Shown one piece after another: positions 12,570 through 25,335 of a stretch of DNA of 64,000 nucleotides. The stretch spans positions 623,731,352-623,795,351 of the forward strand of contig NC_133666.1 of the NCBI RefSeq assembly GCF_037893015.1, read 5' to 3'. The stretch comes from Macrotis lagotis (lineage: Eukaryota; Chordata; Mammalia; Peramelemorphia; Peramelidae). A model generated the notes under the pieces. It was not told where the DNA came from, did not search any database, and saw only the letters and a program-made list of their open reading frames with translations. The position numbers and the translations under genes are program-made. Each line of letters starts with the position of its first letter. Position 1 is the first letter of the stretch.

Positions 12570-12598
12570 CAGTAGCAGCATCTGGAACTCTAATTCCA

Positions 12599-12637
12599 GG
12601 TTTTTGTCAAAGCCTCAGCCTGGGCCCCAGCAGAGTG
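12599..12637 (-). promoter_or_regulatory. 23-bp recombination signal of V (cluster B)
   Basis: In gene orientation: heptamer CACTCTG (12637-12631), a 23-base spacer (12630-12608) and nonamer ACAAAAACC (12607-12599). The nonamer is a perfect consensus. The heptamer keeps CAC and deviates at positions 4 and 5. The spacer class matches the other V gene. Confidence 0.93.
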
Positions 12638-12948
12638 ATTTTTAGCACAGTAGTATTTGCCAGAGTCCTCCTTTCGAAGCTGGTTCAATTTCAGGGAGAC
12701 AGTTTGGGCCTCATTGTTCCTGGAGATGGAAGCCCTGCCCTTAACTCGGGAGCTGTACTCTTTGTCACTGCCAGTTTGGGGGCTGATGCTGGCCACGAGC
12801 TCCCTGGGGCTCTCAGCTGAATCCCAGTGCCAAGACATGGCGAAAGTTCTGAAGTTAAAGCCGGAGGCCCTGCAGGTCAGGGTCACAGACTGGCCCTCAT
12901 AAGTCACCTTGCCCCCCATCTCCATGATTTGCACTTGAGCCCAGGAAC
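12638..12948 (-). CDS. TRMV: TCR mu V gene, cluster B: V exon (antibody-like)
   Basis: This variable-domain exon has its acceptor TTTGCAG| before 12948 and starts in phase 1, completing Gly and then SWA|QVQIMEMGGK. Its 103 codons include VTLTCRAS (first Cys), FAMSWHW (core Trp), SRVKGRASISRNNEAQ and DSGKYYCAKN (second Cys). It ends at a canonical 23-bp RSS. The frame is intact. It shares FAMSWH, YEGQSVTL and KGR-type motifs with the cluster A V exon and is clearly a paralogue. It lies 12.4 kb downstream of the TRMC membrane exon of cluster A, so it most likely begins the next V-D-J-Vmu-j-C cluster. No D, J or C for it is visible down to position 1. Confidence 0.93.
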
Positions 12949-13200
12949 CTGCAAAGGACAAACCAAGGAGAGCTTAGAGACCCTGGCAGAGACACCTAGA
13001 TGCTAATTAGAGATTCCAATCCAATTTCCAGGGAAAGGAGACCAAGCAACTGGAAGGAGAGGCTAAGCTTCATGGCCCCTACCACCAGGAAAAGAGAAAA
13101 TGGAGGAAATAGAGATAGAGGAATCTAAAGATTAAATAAAATTGCAGCCACATGCAGATGGTGAGGAAGAGGAAAGCAGCAGTATGGACAGGACAGATAC

Positions 13201-13270
13201 CTGGGAGAATGGAGAGGAGCATCCCCAGGAGGTAAATTCTGGCAAGAGTGGTGAGGGTCCTGGCAGGCAT
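13201..13270 (-). CDS. TRMV: TCR mu V gene, cluster B: leader exon
   Basis: First coding exon of a second V gene. It encodes MPARTLTTLARIYLLG and MLLSILP plus one base (phase 1) and has the same 70-base length as the cluster A leader. The start is the ATG at 13270-13268. The donor reads CCAG|GTATCT. The 252-base intron leads to the V exon. Upstream are a TATATA (13331-13336) and the block shared with the other V gene (13375-13402). Confidence 0.9.
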
Positions 13271-13323
13271 GCTGCTGAGCCTGGCCAGGGCCTGGTCTGC
13301 AATTGTGGTCCAGAGCTGATAAT

Positions 13324-13336
13324 ATCTGCATATATA
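13324..13336 (-). promoter_or_regulatory. TATA-like and octamer-like sequence before V (cluster B)
   Basis: On the minus strand TATATA (13336-13331) is followed by ATGCAGAT, one base from the Ig octamer ATGCAAAT. It lies about 55-65 bases upstream of the leader ATG, a plausible core-promoter distance. The usual order (octamer upstream of TATA) is reversed, so this is tentative. Confidence 0.3.
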
Positions 13337-13374
13337 GGGGTTCTGCCCAGAAGGAAGTGTTTTTAAAAAGGCAG

Positions 13375-13402
13375 CTGAAAGCAGTGGAGACTACCCATCC
13401 TC
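13375..13402 (-). promoter_or_regulatory. Upstream block shared by both V genes (copy B)
   Basis: This is the counterpart of 61781-61808: ctgaaagcagt and ctacccatcctc on the plus strand are identical to the other copy, with differences confined to three of the five bases between them. It lies 105 bases before the leader ATG. Confidence 0.45.
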
Positions 13403-13939
13403 CACCCTGGGGTGGGTAGGAAGGGGAGGGGCATGAGACAGACAGATGCAAGCCTAACCTGGAGAAGGGAGTTGGCACAAAATAACTCTGATAATAGGGC
13501 TATTTTTTTCTTTGCTAGGGCTAATTTCTAGTCTTACTGGTTCAAAAAAAAAAATCACCCTTAGTTTTGATACAGAATCTGCAGCAAATATCCTAAAGTA
13601 CTGGGGGGCTTGGCACATAGATCAGCATTTTGAGGTGAACACAGTAGCTATACATTCCAACTCAGCACAAAGTATAAGGTAGGTCTGACCTTTCTTTCCT
13701 TAGATGTCCTTACTTTGCCCCCAACCCAGTAATCTCTCTTTCTCTATATTCCAAGAACCTGAGGAAATCAGATTCTTGAGCACCAGTTCTTCAGCAGCCG
13801 TAACAGGGGTCCAGGACAAAATTCTCTGGTACTTGGGTCAGATGAAATGTCCAGCCTATGGAGAAAATCAAAGGAAGATGAGAGGATTGCCAGTTGGGGC
13901 AGTCAGAGTGAACTGTGAACTGGAATGGTTCACAATGCT

Positions 13940-14240
13940 AGACTCAGGAACTCAGCAGCCAGCTGATACAATGGGTAGGACTTTGGACCTATAGTCAAGA
14001 CTTCAAATCCAGTCTCAGGTCCTTACCAGTTTTGTGACTCCAAAGATGTCACTTACCTTCTTTCTGCTTCAGTTTCCTAAAGGAAGGATAATAACAGGAT
14101 TTATTTCCCAAAAGAACTAATGTGAAGATCAAATGAGAAAATATTCATAAAGCACTTTAAAATCCATAAAACACTATATAAATGTCTATTATTGTTGCTA
14201 TTACTAGAGCTAAAAGGAACCCTGGAGACCATCTAATTTA
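13940..14240 (+). repeat. MIR-type SINE
   Basis: Degenerate MIR sense sequence: gtgactccaaagatgtcactt, cttcagtttcc, ataaagcactttaaaatcc. The preceding 13.45-13.9 kb shows no gene. Confidence 0.65.
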
Positions 14241-16190
14241 ACCCCATTCATAAGGAAACCGGGGCACAATGAAGCTAAATGATGTCCAATAAAATACATT
14301 TTATGGAGGAGACATATTTAAGAGGAAGAGGCATTGAAATTGAAGCAGAATGAACGGGGAAGATTAAATGAGAATGGGTAGACATGACAGAAAGTCAAGG
14401 CTAACAAGTGCATGTGGTAGAGTAGTGGATGGGATGGAATGAAAACAAAAAAGTAGAAGGGCTAGATAGAGGAGGGGCTGTTATGAGTTAATGAGATGGG
14501 ATAATTAAGTTTACAGATTTCAGTAGAATGTAGGATGGATTATCCAGGGAACTGTCAATGGAATGAGGGGATTCTGTAAGTAGAGTTCATGCAGAGTCAC
14601 CAGTCTGGAGTAAATGAGATAAAGTGGTTAAGGAAGAATGATTATTCTAAACATAAACCAGGTAAAGTGTTCATAATATTGGCTACTATTTTACATAGCA
14701 CTAAGGTTTTCAAGTATACACTTTAATACACCAATTATTTCCTTTTGTATTCATAAACTTGAACTGTTGATCTCATTTTAGAGATACAGAAACTGAGGTA
14801 GGAAGAGGTTAAGTGATTTACTTGTCTAAAGTCACACAGCTAGAAAGTGTCTAAGACTAGATTTGAGTTCAGGTCTTCTCAATCCTGACCCAAACCCAGA
14901 CCCAACACTCTAGCCACTGTACCTGCCTCTGGCCCTATTGGAGTGGATGAGATAAGGAATGGGAAAGGGTGGAGTAGAGCAAATCATGTTAATGAATTGA
15001 GCCACTTTCTTTCCAATAAATATTTTTAATGTGCCTACTTTTGGGCTAGACACTGATATATATATAAGATATGAAAGTAAGTCCTCTTGGAATTTAAAAC
15101 CCAATCCTTCCCAGTTCCCTTGGGAAAGTTCTATTGTTCCCAACCTGCTTTTACTTCTCCTTGAGGATCTCTCCATCCCTGATTTCTCTTCTACTCCAGA
15201 GTTATTAATTATTGTTGGAGAAAGTCACCAAAAAAAAAATTCAACTGAATTTTTCAACTGGTTTCACAACTCCAACTGTATAGTGCAAAACCTCAACTGA
15301 GAGGCCTTGTAATAGTGGACAAAAAGCTGGTTATTTGCCATTTCTTTCCTTTGTCCTACTTTCTCTATTTTACTACTTTGATCTTTGATAACATTGTCTC
15401 CCCAGATAGAATATGACCACTGAGAGAGTCAAACTGTTGGATTTTCATCTGCTCAGCACAGTCCTGTGAAAATAACAGAGACTTGGTAATATTTGTTTAA
15501 TTGAATTAGCCCCGGGGGGCAGGTCAAAAATCCATCAGTGAGCATTGGAGAGAGGCAAATTTTAACTCTACTCAAAGAAAGAGTTCTTAACTATTAGAAC
15601 TAAGGTTTGAAGAGAATGATGATGCTGTCAAGAAAATGGATAGCAAACAGACTTCACTGTCCTAGTCCTGTCTCTAAAATATGGTAACATGACTGTCAGT
15701 GTCTAGGAACATTCTCTAAGTTACACAACAATTGGAGACCTGCATTGTTGCAGGTCACATACATTGTAAAGAACTCACAAAAGTTCCCTCTGCAAGGGAA
15801 ATTTTATATCTTGACCAAAAAAAAAACCACATATGAACAAATCCCCCACCTGGCAGTTCATAATCTTCTCTAATCATTCTTTGATTTCATCACTCATAAC
15901 CGTTCCAAAACTTTTTACCTCTCCTCATGCCTGAACTTCAAGCCCACCTCCCTCACTTAGAGCAAATTATTTAATTTCCTACTTCATGAAAAAGATTGAG
16001 GCCACTATCCCAAAAAAATTAATTTACTTTGTTTTTAAGCTACATTTATGAACATATTGTAAATTTTGCTTCCCACCTTCTACCCCCATAGAATTCTAGA
16101 ATAAAGGACAATTTGATATTATGTGCCCAGTATCTAGAAAACTGCCTGGCACATGGTAGGTGCTTAATTAATGCTTATTCATCATTAGAC
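14241..16190. other. Repeat remains (MIR antisense; L2-type 3' end); no gene
   Basis: About 14690-14930 is MIR antisense (cattttagagatacagaaactgagg, cacacagctag). Around 15360-16190 are L2-type 3' end features (cagtatctagaaaactgcctggcacatggtaggtgcttaa). Nothing else was recognised. Confidence 0.5.
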
Positions 16191-16529
16191 TGAAAAGGAT
16201 ATGGCCTTATCCTGTAGCTGCTGTTGCAGATACATGAATAGTGATTATGATGGAAAAGATTCCGATTTTTAAATGACCAATAAGTTTCACACTAAAGAGG
16301 TAAATAATAGCTTCATAAATTCTTGTTATTTAGAAATAACTAGCTATTTAAAAATTGATTGAATGATTGACTAGAGTGCCATTAATTCTTCTACTCTGAC
16401 ATTTTTCGGATTCATCAATTACTCTCTTCCTTCCTTCTAGGGACAAAGGAAGTAAACTTCTCAAGAAAAACTAACAATCCCTCTATCTATGCCTTTGAGT
16501 CCATTTCTTCCCACCTTTTAAAAAAAATG

Positions 16530-16621
16530 TTATTTATTTAAGGTATCTGAGGCCATATTTGAACTCAAGTCCTCCTGACTCTAAGGCAGTGCACTATCTA
16601 CTACGCCACCTAGCTGCCCCC
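16530..16621 (-). mobile_element. Partial SINE, antisense
   Basis: Only the tRNA-related half remains: tatctgaggccatatttgaactc to cacctagctgcccc. Confidence 0.8.
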
Positions 16622-18060
16622 AGCTTCCTCTAGTCTTTCCAGTTCTTGCTTCAGGAATCATCCCTTTGCTCTTTTTCATGCATCTTCAGTCTCTTTCTAT
16701 TGACTCTTTCTCACCAGAACATAAAAATGTTCAAATCTCTCAGATCCCCCCAAAATATTCCTTTGACTCTTCTGCCCTATTCTGTATTGTCCCGTCTCTC
16801 TTCATCTCCAAATTTTTTGGAAAAGTTTTTACACTTGATTTTCCCATGCCCTTACCACCAATTCTCTCTCATCAGTTCCTTAATTTGGCTTCTCTTTTCC
16901 ATCATTCTGCTGAAACTTCTCTCTTTCTAAGACCACCAAAACTTGCTAATTGCCAAATTAAGTGACCTTTTGTTCAAGTCTCTCTGTTCCAGAGTTTTAG
17001 CCACTTATTGCTCACCTCTTGAGTACTTCTTTCTTCTAGATAGTCTCTCTTCCTTTGGTTTCAAGGAAATCACATGTTTGTCCACCTACTGCTCTTCCAC
17101 TTTCTTTGCAGATTCCTTCCTGATTCTATAAGTGGGGCAATGCCAGAGGTTCTTTTGCTGTCTCCTCTTCTCCCTTTCAGAATAAGAGTGACTCACATTT
17201 CTATACTGCTATATACATGCCTTATCCTTTTTGACCTTGCTATTATAATAATATCCCCAGTGGTCTATAGTACCACATTCATGTAGTGTCTCATGTTTAA
17301 TACTTTAGTGTTATCTTTGACCTACTGAAATTCTATCATTTGCAAAATTCTGTGAGTTCTACCTCTATAACTCTATGCCCCATTTTCTAGTTCCATTTCC
17401 ATCAACTTAGTACTAATTCAATAGAATAGAAACTCTTCGTGGTTTGTGAGATTTTTTAATCTTTTTTGTCTGCCTATCACAGTACATTGCATAGTAAGTA
17501 TTTAAGAAATTGCACATTCCAGTGCCCAAAAATGTTTTTAGTGCCAATTTGCTGAACTGAATTTAATTAAATCATCATTGCTACATTCATAGACTATTGA
17601 AATAACCTTCTTAACAGATCTTCACAACCCCACCCACATCTCTCCTTTCCATCTATATACCAGTGTACCTGATATCTTCCTTAAATTAAAAATTAAATTC
17701 ATTTATTTTTCTTCTGAATCTGTTTATTTTAACAGCAAAATTCATTGTCTCCTAAGTTTGTAACTTTGGGGGTATCATTGTCTCCTACCTCTCCTTCATT
17801 TTTCATATTTAAATATTTACCAGATGCTGTCAAATTCATCTGTACAATATCTCTCATATCCCTTTCTTATGTTCCACTCATACTGTCAACATACTAATTT
17901 AGGCCCTTATTCCCAATGGCTAAGACTGTTGCAATAGTCTTTCCACCTTTCTTCTAATGCACCCTTCTTATCATTGTCATAGGACACAGATCCAGTCATG
18001 TCACCCTCCATTCAAAAATATTCAATGACTTCAAGATCCTTCATGATCAAGATCCTTGCC
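16622..18060 (+). mobile_element. Degenerate CR1/L2-clade LINE remnant
   Basis: The pyrimidine-rich sequence ends with a pattern typical of this clade's RT 3' part (ggacacagatccagtcatgtcaccctcc, attcaatgacttcaagatcc). Its frames are heavily broken. The assignment rests on similarity to the antisense copy at 44985-47760. Confidence 0.45.
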
Positions 18061-18375
18061 CCCTTCTTCCTGACCCACCTTATAGTACCCCCCTACTCTT
18101 ACACTGAATTCTAACCAAACTGGACAACTATCCATTGAACGTGCATAGTGAGCACATATTCTCATACCTTTTAGGCCACTTACTATGCTAATAAAGCACA
18201 TGCTACAACAGTTATCCACTATAAAGATCTGACATGTTTCCTCTATGCTATCTGAATTGTTAGACCACAAAGAGACACAGAAGTGTGGATCTGAATAGCC
18301 CACAAGGAAAGCTAACTTAAAGAACCTTTCTTGTATGGTCTAAAAAGATCTCAAGTTCCAGTGAGAATCCAGTGA

Positions 18376-18379
<4 letters not shown>

Positions 18380-18431
<52 letters not shown>
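18380..18431. repeat. (CT)n microsatellite
   Basis: About 26 CT units without interruption. Confidence 0.97.
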
Positions 18432-18433
<2 letters not shown>

Positions 18434-20994
18434 AGGCCTTTATTCTCTCATACTTCCAATAATATAAGCTGTTAGGGGTCATATTGATGGCCAGAAGAAA
18501 ACCAACTAATTCATATCATCATCAAGCTGTGGTTTCACCTAGATGGGACAAGGAGTTTGAGGAGATTACAAGATCAGGAGATGGAGGGAGGTGAATGTAG
18601 TGAGCTAGGAAATCACCTATCATAGGAGTCCTTTAGCTTGATTATATCTGGTAATGGAGAGAAACAGAGTAAAAAGGCAGAACAGAGAAGTGGGGCATGG
18701 AATTCTGCTGGGGTCTTTTACAGTCTCTTTTTCTTATCACTTTCTATTTGTTTTAATAAGCATATTTAACCTAGATGTAGATTAAATAGTCCTACTGGGT
18801 TCATTCTAAGGATTGAAAGATAGAACAAGAACCAGATAAGATGTGGTAAAAATGAGTTATGAATTATGAAAATGATGGAAATTCATGCATATCTATAAGT
18901 TCAATACAAATCTGGGAAGGTCTAGGAGGGAAAGGTTGGTAGAGACACTGCAACTGGTCCATATGTTAATGAAAAGGAGCGGATGTTTTTCAATACTAGA
19001 GTGCCACCTAGTGATTTATACAGATAGAGCAACTCATACAGTTATTTCAGATATAGTTCTTCCCTTAGTGCAGTAATGTCCCCAAAAGAACAAGAACACA
19101 TTAGCTAGATCAACGACCTCCTATCATTCTCTAAAAATTTGTGGTAGACCATGTCAAGCTAGAGATTGCTCCAGCATCCCAGAAAGTTTGGGCACTACCT
19201 TGCTACAGCTCCTATCTACCTTCCCTAGCAGGTTGTTAAAGGACAGCTATATCAGGATTCCAGTTTGTTTCATCTCATCAGTTGATGTGGAGATTTCCTT
19301 TTTGATTCTGAAGTTGCTTAGTATTGATCTTTCCCTAAGATCTACTTTCTAGGACCACCTGGCATTTAATACCTAACACCCTAACAAAGTCTCCTGGTTA
19401 TTTAAATTGTCTTACTTCTAGGAGATACAGGGTTTAGGATGTTAAACTTAGAACTAATAAAACTTGAGTTCTAAATCTGCCTTAGATTCATACTAAGTGT
19501 GTGATCCTGGGCAAGTCACTTGACCTTCCTCAGTCTATTTCCTCATCTGAAAAATGGGAAAAGAAACAGAACTTACCTCATGGGGTTTCTGCAGGAATCA
19601 TATGAAATAATATATGGGAAGTAATATATGAAGTAATAAAGTAAATATAACTTTCAAAATATTTTACAAAGCTTTGCAAGTCTTAAATCACTAGATGTTG
19701 AGGATAAAGATGAAGATGACAATATACTCAATTAAGGATGATAGGCCACCATTACCAGGGCTCAAATAAATAGCCAGTTTGCAACCAAAATTTGAATTCC
19801 GGCTATGGCTCCTCCAAACCTTTCTAGTTGTACAGGAGTCCTATTCCACTCCACTAACCACTTTGCTCATAGCTTGGATTAGATCTCTCTGGATAATTCC
19901 AATTTATGGTCCTGTATTCAATTGTCAAGGGGACATTTGTTTTCTATGCCTATTCTATGTACCACCACCCTCCATGAGACTTCCTGAAAGGAATGATAGG
20001 GCCAAGGATGGACCAAATTGGGGTACATTGTCCCCTGAACTATGGGCCATAGTCTTTCCTCAAACTCTTAATGTCTGGATAAAAGTGTATGGGGGGGGGA
20101 AGTAGGGGCACTTGACCCCCTCTCCTTCTGCCCACACCAAGGTGCTGAATGTCTTGTCATCCATTTCTGCCTTAGAAAGGAAGGCAACCATCATTTATTA
20201 AGAGCCTCCTATGTGCCAGGAAAGTTTAGAAATATTTTCTCATTTATTCCACTTGATAACTCCAAGTTGAATTCAGGGAGTTGCCACTACTCCTCCTAGC
20301 TGTTCCAAAGGAGCCTCAAGTTTTAATAGACAAATCCATAGCTCCCACAGGACAGGATCTCTCACTCTTGGCTTGACAGATGGTCCTTTAACCAGTGATT
20401 ATACCATCTTTAAGGCCTGATACCCTAAATCAGCCCAAGTTAATTTCCTTAGGTGCAAGAGCACCAGGTCCTATATTTCCTCAGAGATGGCCACGAGTAG
20501 AGGTGGATGGAGTCCCTAGGGAGGTAGTTCTAGATCATTTTTGTCAAACCAGAAGGTCACCTGGCATAGTTGGGTTGTTTTCAGAAATTCTGTTGGGAGG
20601 GCAGCCCACATCAGTTCATTCACTTGTTTTAGATTCCCCAGGAAAAGTTCCCCTTTGGAAGGCATTGTACCTGCACTGACCTGTCTACCCACTGAAACAG
20701 AATGACATTTCCTTGCTGAGGTTAGTTGAACCTACAATGGCTTCAGGGAATTAGTGGTCAGGTGCTTCAACTCACTATCAAGAAGATTACCTTGACAAGC
20801 ACCTTTGTCCAATAGCCAAAGAAGCCATTCCAGAAGCATCTCCCAAGATCACTGAAGTAATGTGCTTTGAAACTCACATAGTTCCTTGGAGGAATATTGC
20901 ACTGATTTGGGGGGTTACCTACCCCATCTAGCAGACTAGATTAGCAAAAGGAAATTAGGAAATTAGGAAAAGGAGTCATAAAAGATTTGTACTC
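18432..20994. other. No gene; MIR remnant at 19460-19720
   Basis: About 19460-19720 reads as MIR sense (gtgtgatcctgggcaagtcacttgac, ctcatctgaaaaatggg). The rest has no recognisable gene or RSS. Confidence 0.5.
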
Positions 20995-21134
20995 AGGGCA
21001 ACTAGATGGCACAGTGAATAGAGCATGAGCCCTGCAATCAGGAGGACCTGAATTCAACTCCAACCTCAATACTTCCCTAGCTGTGTGACCTTAGGTAAGT
21101 CACTTAACCCTATTGCTTTGCCCCCCCAAAAAAG
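20995..21134 (+). mobile_element. SINE (family 1)
   Basis: gggcaactagatggcacagtg to cccccccaaaaaag, with flanking gatttgtact / ggtctgtact-like sequence. Confidence 0.85.
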
Positions 21135-21199
21135 GTCTGTACTTAAACTATAAAAGGGAATAAATACTCAGTCCTCCAATGCAGTTTCCATTCAGTCAG

Positions 21200-21780
21200 T
21201 GAAAAAACTTTTATTAAGCATTGACTATGTCCTAAGAATAAAGGTCACAGGGAAAGACCAAAACACAGTCCTCAAGTAGTTCACATTCTAACAGAGAAGA
21301 GAACAGGAAAACAACTTTATTACATACCATGTAAATGAAAGGCAATTTCATAAAGAAGGCATTTTCTGTAGAGGGAGGGGTTGGGGGAGGGCAAAAAAAG
21401 ACCTCTTGCAGATTTGAAATGAGTCTTAAAGGAGGCCCAGCTAGTAGCACAAAAGTAGGGTGGAGTATGTGAAGACCATTGTCTCTGGATCTTGAAATAT
21501 ATTTAGGGAAGAAAAGGTTTTTGACTGGGAAGACAGAAAGGGGTTAGGTTGCAAAAGGCCTTAAATATGAAAAGGAGCATTTCTCATTTTTTTGCATAAT
21601 ATCAAATATATTATTTTACAATTATTTTTCATATCTAATTTTATATTTGATCTTAGAAGTTATAGGGATTCACCGGGTTTATTGAATTGGGAGGTGGGAA
21701 GGTCAAAGTCAGACATGCATTTCATGAAAATCACTTTGGCAGCAGAATATCGATTAGATTGGAGATTCCAAGGGGCCCTG
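21200..21780 (-). mobile_element. CR1/L2-clade LINE 3' remnant, antisense
   Basis: The order of motifs (ttattaagcattgactatgtcc, gtcctcaagtagttcacattctaac, aaaatcactttggcagcag) is the complement of this clade's 3' region and parallels 44985-45560. Confidence 0.6.
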
Positions 21781-23752
21781 CCATTGTCTGGCTGCCCACC
21801 CACCTCACACTGTATGTCAATCTGATCTTCTGTGTTTTATGGTTTTCCAAACTCAATTCTAAAAGATCCAGTTTCTGGAGAGATTGGGGGAAAGCATGTG
21901 TCTCCCAGTTCACAGTCAGTCCAGAATAGACTCCTGTTGCTCTTTCCTCCTTTATATCCTAGCAAAAGACAGACTTTTTTCTCTTGCTTTTTTATTACAA
22001 TAATAGTAACAAGGGGACAGTCTGTCTCCATTTGGTTCCTATTTTTATGAATTCATCTGTCTCATGTCTTCAAGCTCTATGGGGCATCCTTCCCAATCCC
22101 AAGATAGGATTTATCTCACAGGTCCCATAGTTCTTGTGGGAATAGATAATAGGGGGTCATATTGAACCACTTTGGAGGGTTCAGGTCATGTCCTCCTGAC
22201 TCCTACTTTTTCTGAACCTCCCCCTTGGACATTTACATGATTCGACCAACTCTGACAATTGTTTCCAGCAGGGTTCTTACCTGACATAGCTAAAACCTTT
22301 GGAGCCTGAGTATGAAAGTAAGTGTTTCCTGTAAGGAGATGCCAAGGATATCATTCTCAATTAGCAGTACCAGGATGAAGAATTTTCCAGACCCCAGAAG
22401 AAACAGAGAATACAAGACTTAAGACAATCAAATGGTGCAATCCAGAGAGTACAAAATCTGGAGCTCTGATCTGACCTCAGATCTTGGATAACCCTGGACA
22501 AATCACTTGACAACTGATTGCCTCAGTTTCTTCAATAACACCTCTCAATTATAATATTTGTAAAGTGCTCAGCAGCAGAGTGTCTGGCATATAGGTGCTA
22601 TGCAAATTATAATTATTATTAATTATGTAATTATTAATCAATATATAACAATTATACATTATGATACATATGTGGTTATGCTATATTGTTATAAAATATG
22701 ATTTTAATTGTTATGACTATCATTTTATGAATATTATTATTCCTTCAGACAAGAGAAACTGAACGAGAGTGGCCCTTAATTATATGCTCTATGGGAAGCC
22801 CTTCCCTATCAGCTTGACCAAAGGCCTAGACCAGGTCAGTATTCCTTTTAGGAAGCTGCCTCCTGATCACTGTCTAACTACCTAATCACATCTGAGCTGC
22901 CACAAGCTCCAGTTATCAGGAGAAGACCATTATTTTTTCACCACAAGCAGGGATGGGTAGGGAAGGTACACAGGAGGAACTGAGGTTGATGGAGAATGGG
23001 TTGTGGACCTCAGCTTATATGGGTCTGGTATCTAGAGAAAAAAACCTTTAATGCACTGACTTATGAATGAATGGCATAGGAAGAGGAGGGGGGAAGGGAA
23101 GTAGACTCATTTCACTGGGAGAAAGGACAAACAAGGAAGGTGCTGGCATGTCCAGGTCCACAGCATCTCATTCCTCACCCTCATCACTTCTAGTGCCTCA
23201 CACCCATTGAGGCAGCATGGCACCTTCATTATGACTTCATCATAGTAAGTTGATACCCAGACCAGAGTTTGGCTGGTTTCGCTCCTCATGAGCCTCAGAT
23301 GATTGATTTATTTCATGGGAGTTCAGGGAATATGGTGGGCCATTTTGTGATTCAGATTCCTTTGACATCATCTCAATAAGTTGCATTTTTCTTCGTTCAT
23401 ATGTGAGTTTCTATTATTGTTGTTGTTGTTCTCACATTTGAGACAAGGAATCTGTTTATAGTTTCTGGTCTTTAAAACATTGTGGAACTTCTTTTAGCAC
23501 CTGAGCTCCTTACTCTAAAACATCCTAATGTGCCTGTTGTCTTTTCAACCTGGACTCTGCCTCTGTGAGGTTCACCCTCTTTTTCCACTGGTAAATTCAT
23601 TCTGAAGTCTCTATTTTGTGAAAAGACTCAGGTTGGCCTTTATTCTTCTTTCAGCTCTGTTCTTGGCTTCTGTACTTCAAAACCATGTCCTTGAATGTCT
23701 TCACCCTTTCCCTTTCACTCCATTAGCTCCCTTTTGTGTATTATCCCTTTAA
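21781..23752. other. No gene; MIR remnant near 22440-22620
   Basis: MIR-like sense sequence (ctggacaaatcacttgac, gcctcagtttcttc) near 22500. The remainder is unassigned, and no V, D, J or C motif was found. Confidence 0.45.
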
Positions 23753-23765
23753 AATGTACACTCTT

Positions 23766-23917
23766 GGAGCAGCTAGGTGGTGCAATGGATAGAATACCAG
23801 CTCTGGAATCAGGAGGACCTGAATTCAAATCTTGCCTCATACACTTAATAGTTACCTACCTGGATGACCTTAGACAAGTCATTTTACCCCATTCCCTTAT
23901 CATAAAAAAAAAGAAAG
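23766..23917 (+). mobile_element. SINE (family 1) with target-site duplication
   Basis: Full copy with A tail. The direct repeat aatgtacactc lies at 23753-23763 and 23918-23928. Confidence 0.93.
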
Positions 23918-24071
23918 AATGTACACTCCTAGAGAGCAGGCACTGTCATTCTTTGCTTATATTTGTATCTCCAGAGGTTGATATGATTCCTGGCAGATAG
24001 CAATCACTAATAAAATGCTTGTTTCTTTCCTTCTAAGAAAGTGTCAGCATCTAAGGCTAAGATCAACTCCA

Positions 24072-24124
24072 CCATCCCCCCCCCCACTTCAGCATCCCCC
24101 CCCCAACTTCAGCATCCCCTCCCC
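24072..24124. repeat. Short C-rich tandem repeat
   Basis: Two and a half units of roughly catcccccccc-acttcag in tandem. Confidence 0.85.
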
Positions 24125-24890
24125 CTGCCAATAGTCATTTCCTTGTTCTTTTCTCCCACAGTCTGAGTGATTGTCCTGTCCATTCCCATTCTTGGCCATC
24201 TATCTTTGTCTCCTACTTGGGTTTCTCCCCCACCTGTATCCCTGAGGCTTCCTGGATTCTATCTAGCAATTTGTATTCCCTGGAATCTCCTTCCATTTCT
24301 TCTGTTACTAGAGAGACAATGGTTCATACAACACTAGCATTTGATCTTTCAGGGTGCAGAGAACTCGGATTACATTCAGTTTGTATCCTAAACTATCCTC
24401 ATAATCCTGACCTCAGGAATAGCATTGGGGAGAAGGATAGGATATAGATCACACTTGGGGTTCAAGGAGCTCTTACACCAGGAAGTCCCTCCCTACATTT
24501 GACCCACCTCCATCCTGATGGAAATTAATACCCACCCCCATATGATTCCTTCCTCAACTATAAGAAAGGTAGGAGAAAGTAGACACTGGAAGATGATGAG
24601 GCTTATTTTAACCCCTTCTGGCTCCAACCCAGCCCACATGGTCATAATTCCATGACCATGAACCAGAAGTTTCAAACTTGTGTGTACCCCCAAAATATAT
24701 ACCTCATATAGGAAAAAGGTAGTAGTGAGAATTGTTGCTGTTACTCAAGCTATGGAAACATGGGGAACTTAGGTTGTGAATATCTGCCCCAACTCACTTC
24801 AACTCTCACTTCCATATCCTTACATCCAAAAAAAAGAATCCTCAGACTATTTCAGGAGATAGAGAAATGAGTGCAATTGGGGACACTAGG

Positions 24891-24896
24891 TTTATT
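24891..24896 (-). terminator. Candidate polyadenylation signal for TRMC
   Basis: AATAAA on the minus strand, 440 bases after the TRMC stop codon, is the first such hexamer seen downstream. No strong GT-rich element follows. Delta-type genes often have a separate 3'-UTR exon, so the true signal may lie further on. Confidence 0.25.
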
Positions 24897-25335
24897 CTGG
24901 GTCTCAAATTGTCCTGGTAAGTTCCAGATGGTAGCTCTCAGAACTGTGTTTCCTAGGTTGCTGGAGAAGCAAATGTTGGTAATCAAGAAGCAGGTTGTCA
25001 AAGGTCAAACTCATCTGAAGACAGTATATTTCCTTCATTTCCCTTTTCCACTCACAGAAGGGACATAGGAACAGAAGGCAAAATAGTCAAGAGAAGAGAC
25101 TTGGAAAATAAAGAAGAATCTAAGAGATGAAGGCAAAAATGATACTATGAAATGTCATAGGGAATAGGCATGAAATTGTGATATAAAGGTGGGGGGCAGA
25201 TGAAGGGACAGAGAAGAAACTGAGAAAAAAGACACTGAGTATGGATGAGGGTTAGGGAGGAAAGATGGTTGGAAATATGAGGGAGCAGATAATAAACAAG
25301 GATTAACTGGATAATTTCATGGGATGGGAGGAAGA

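Noticed and set aside
12638..12948. Immunoglobulin heavy-chain V as identity
   Set aside because: V residues are IGHV-like, but IGHJ, IGHC and switch-like repeats are absent, and the paralogous V lies upstream of a TCR-type constant gene.
13125..13478. 117-codon minus-strand ORF overlapping the cluster B leader
   Set aside because: It is out of frame with the leader; the 13270 ATG frame has the signal peptide, donor and matching phase.
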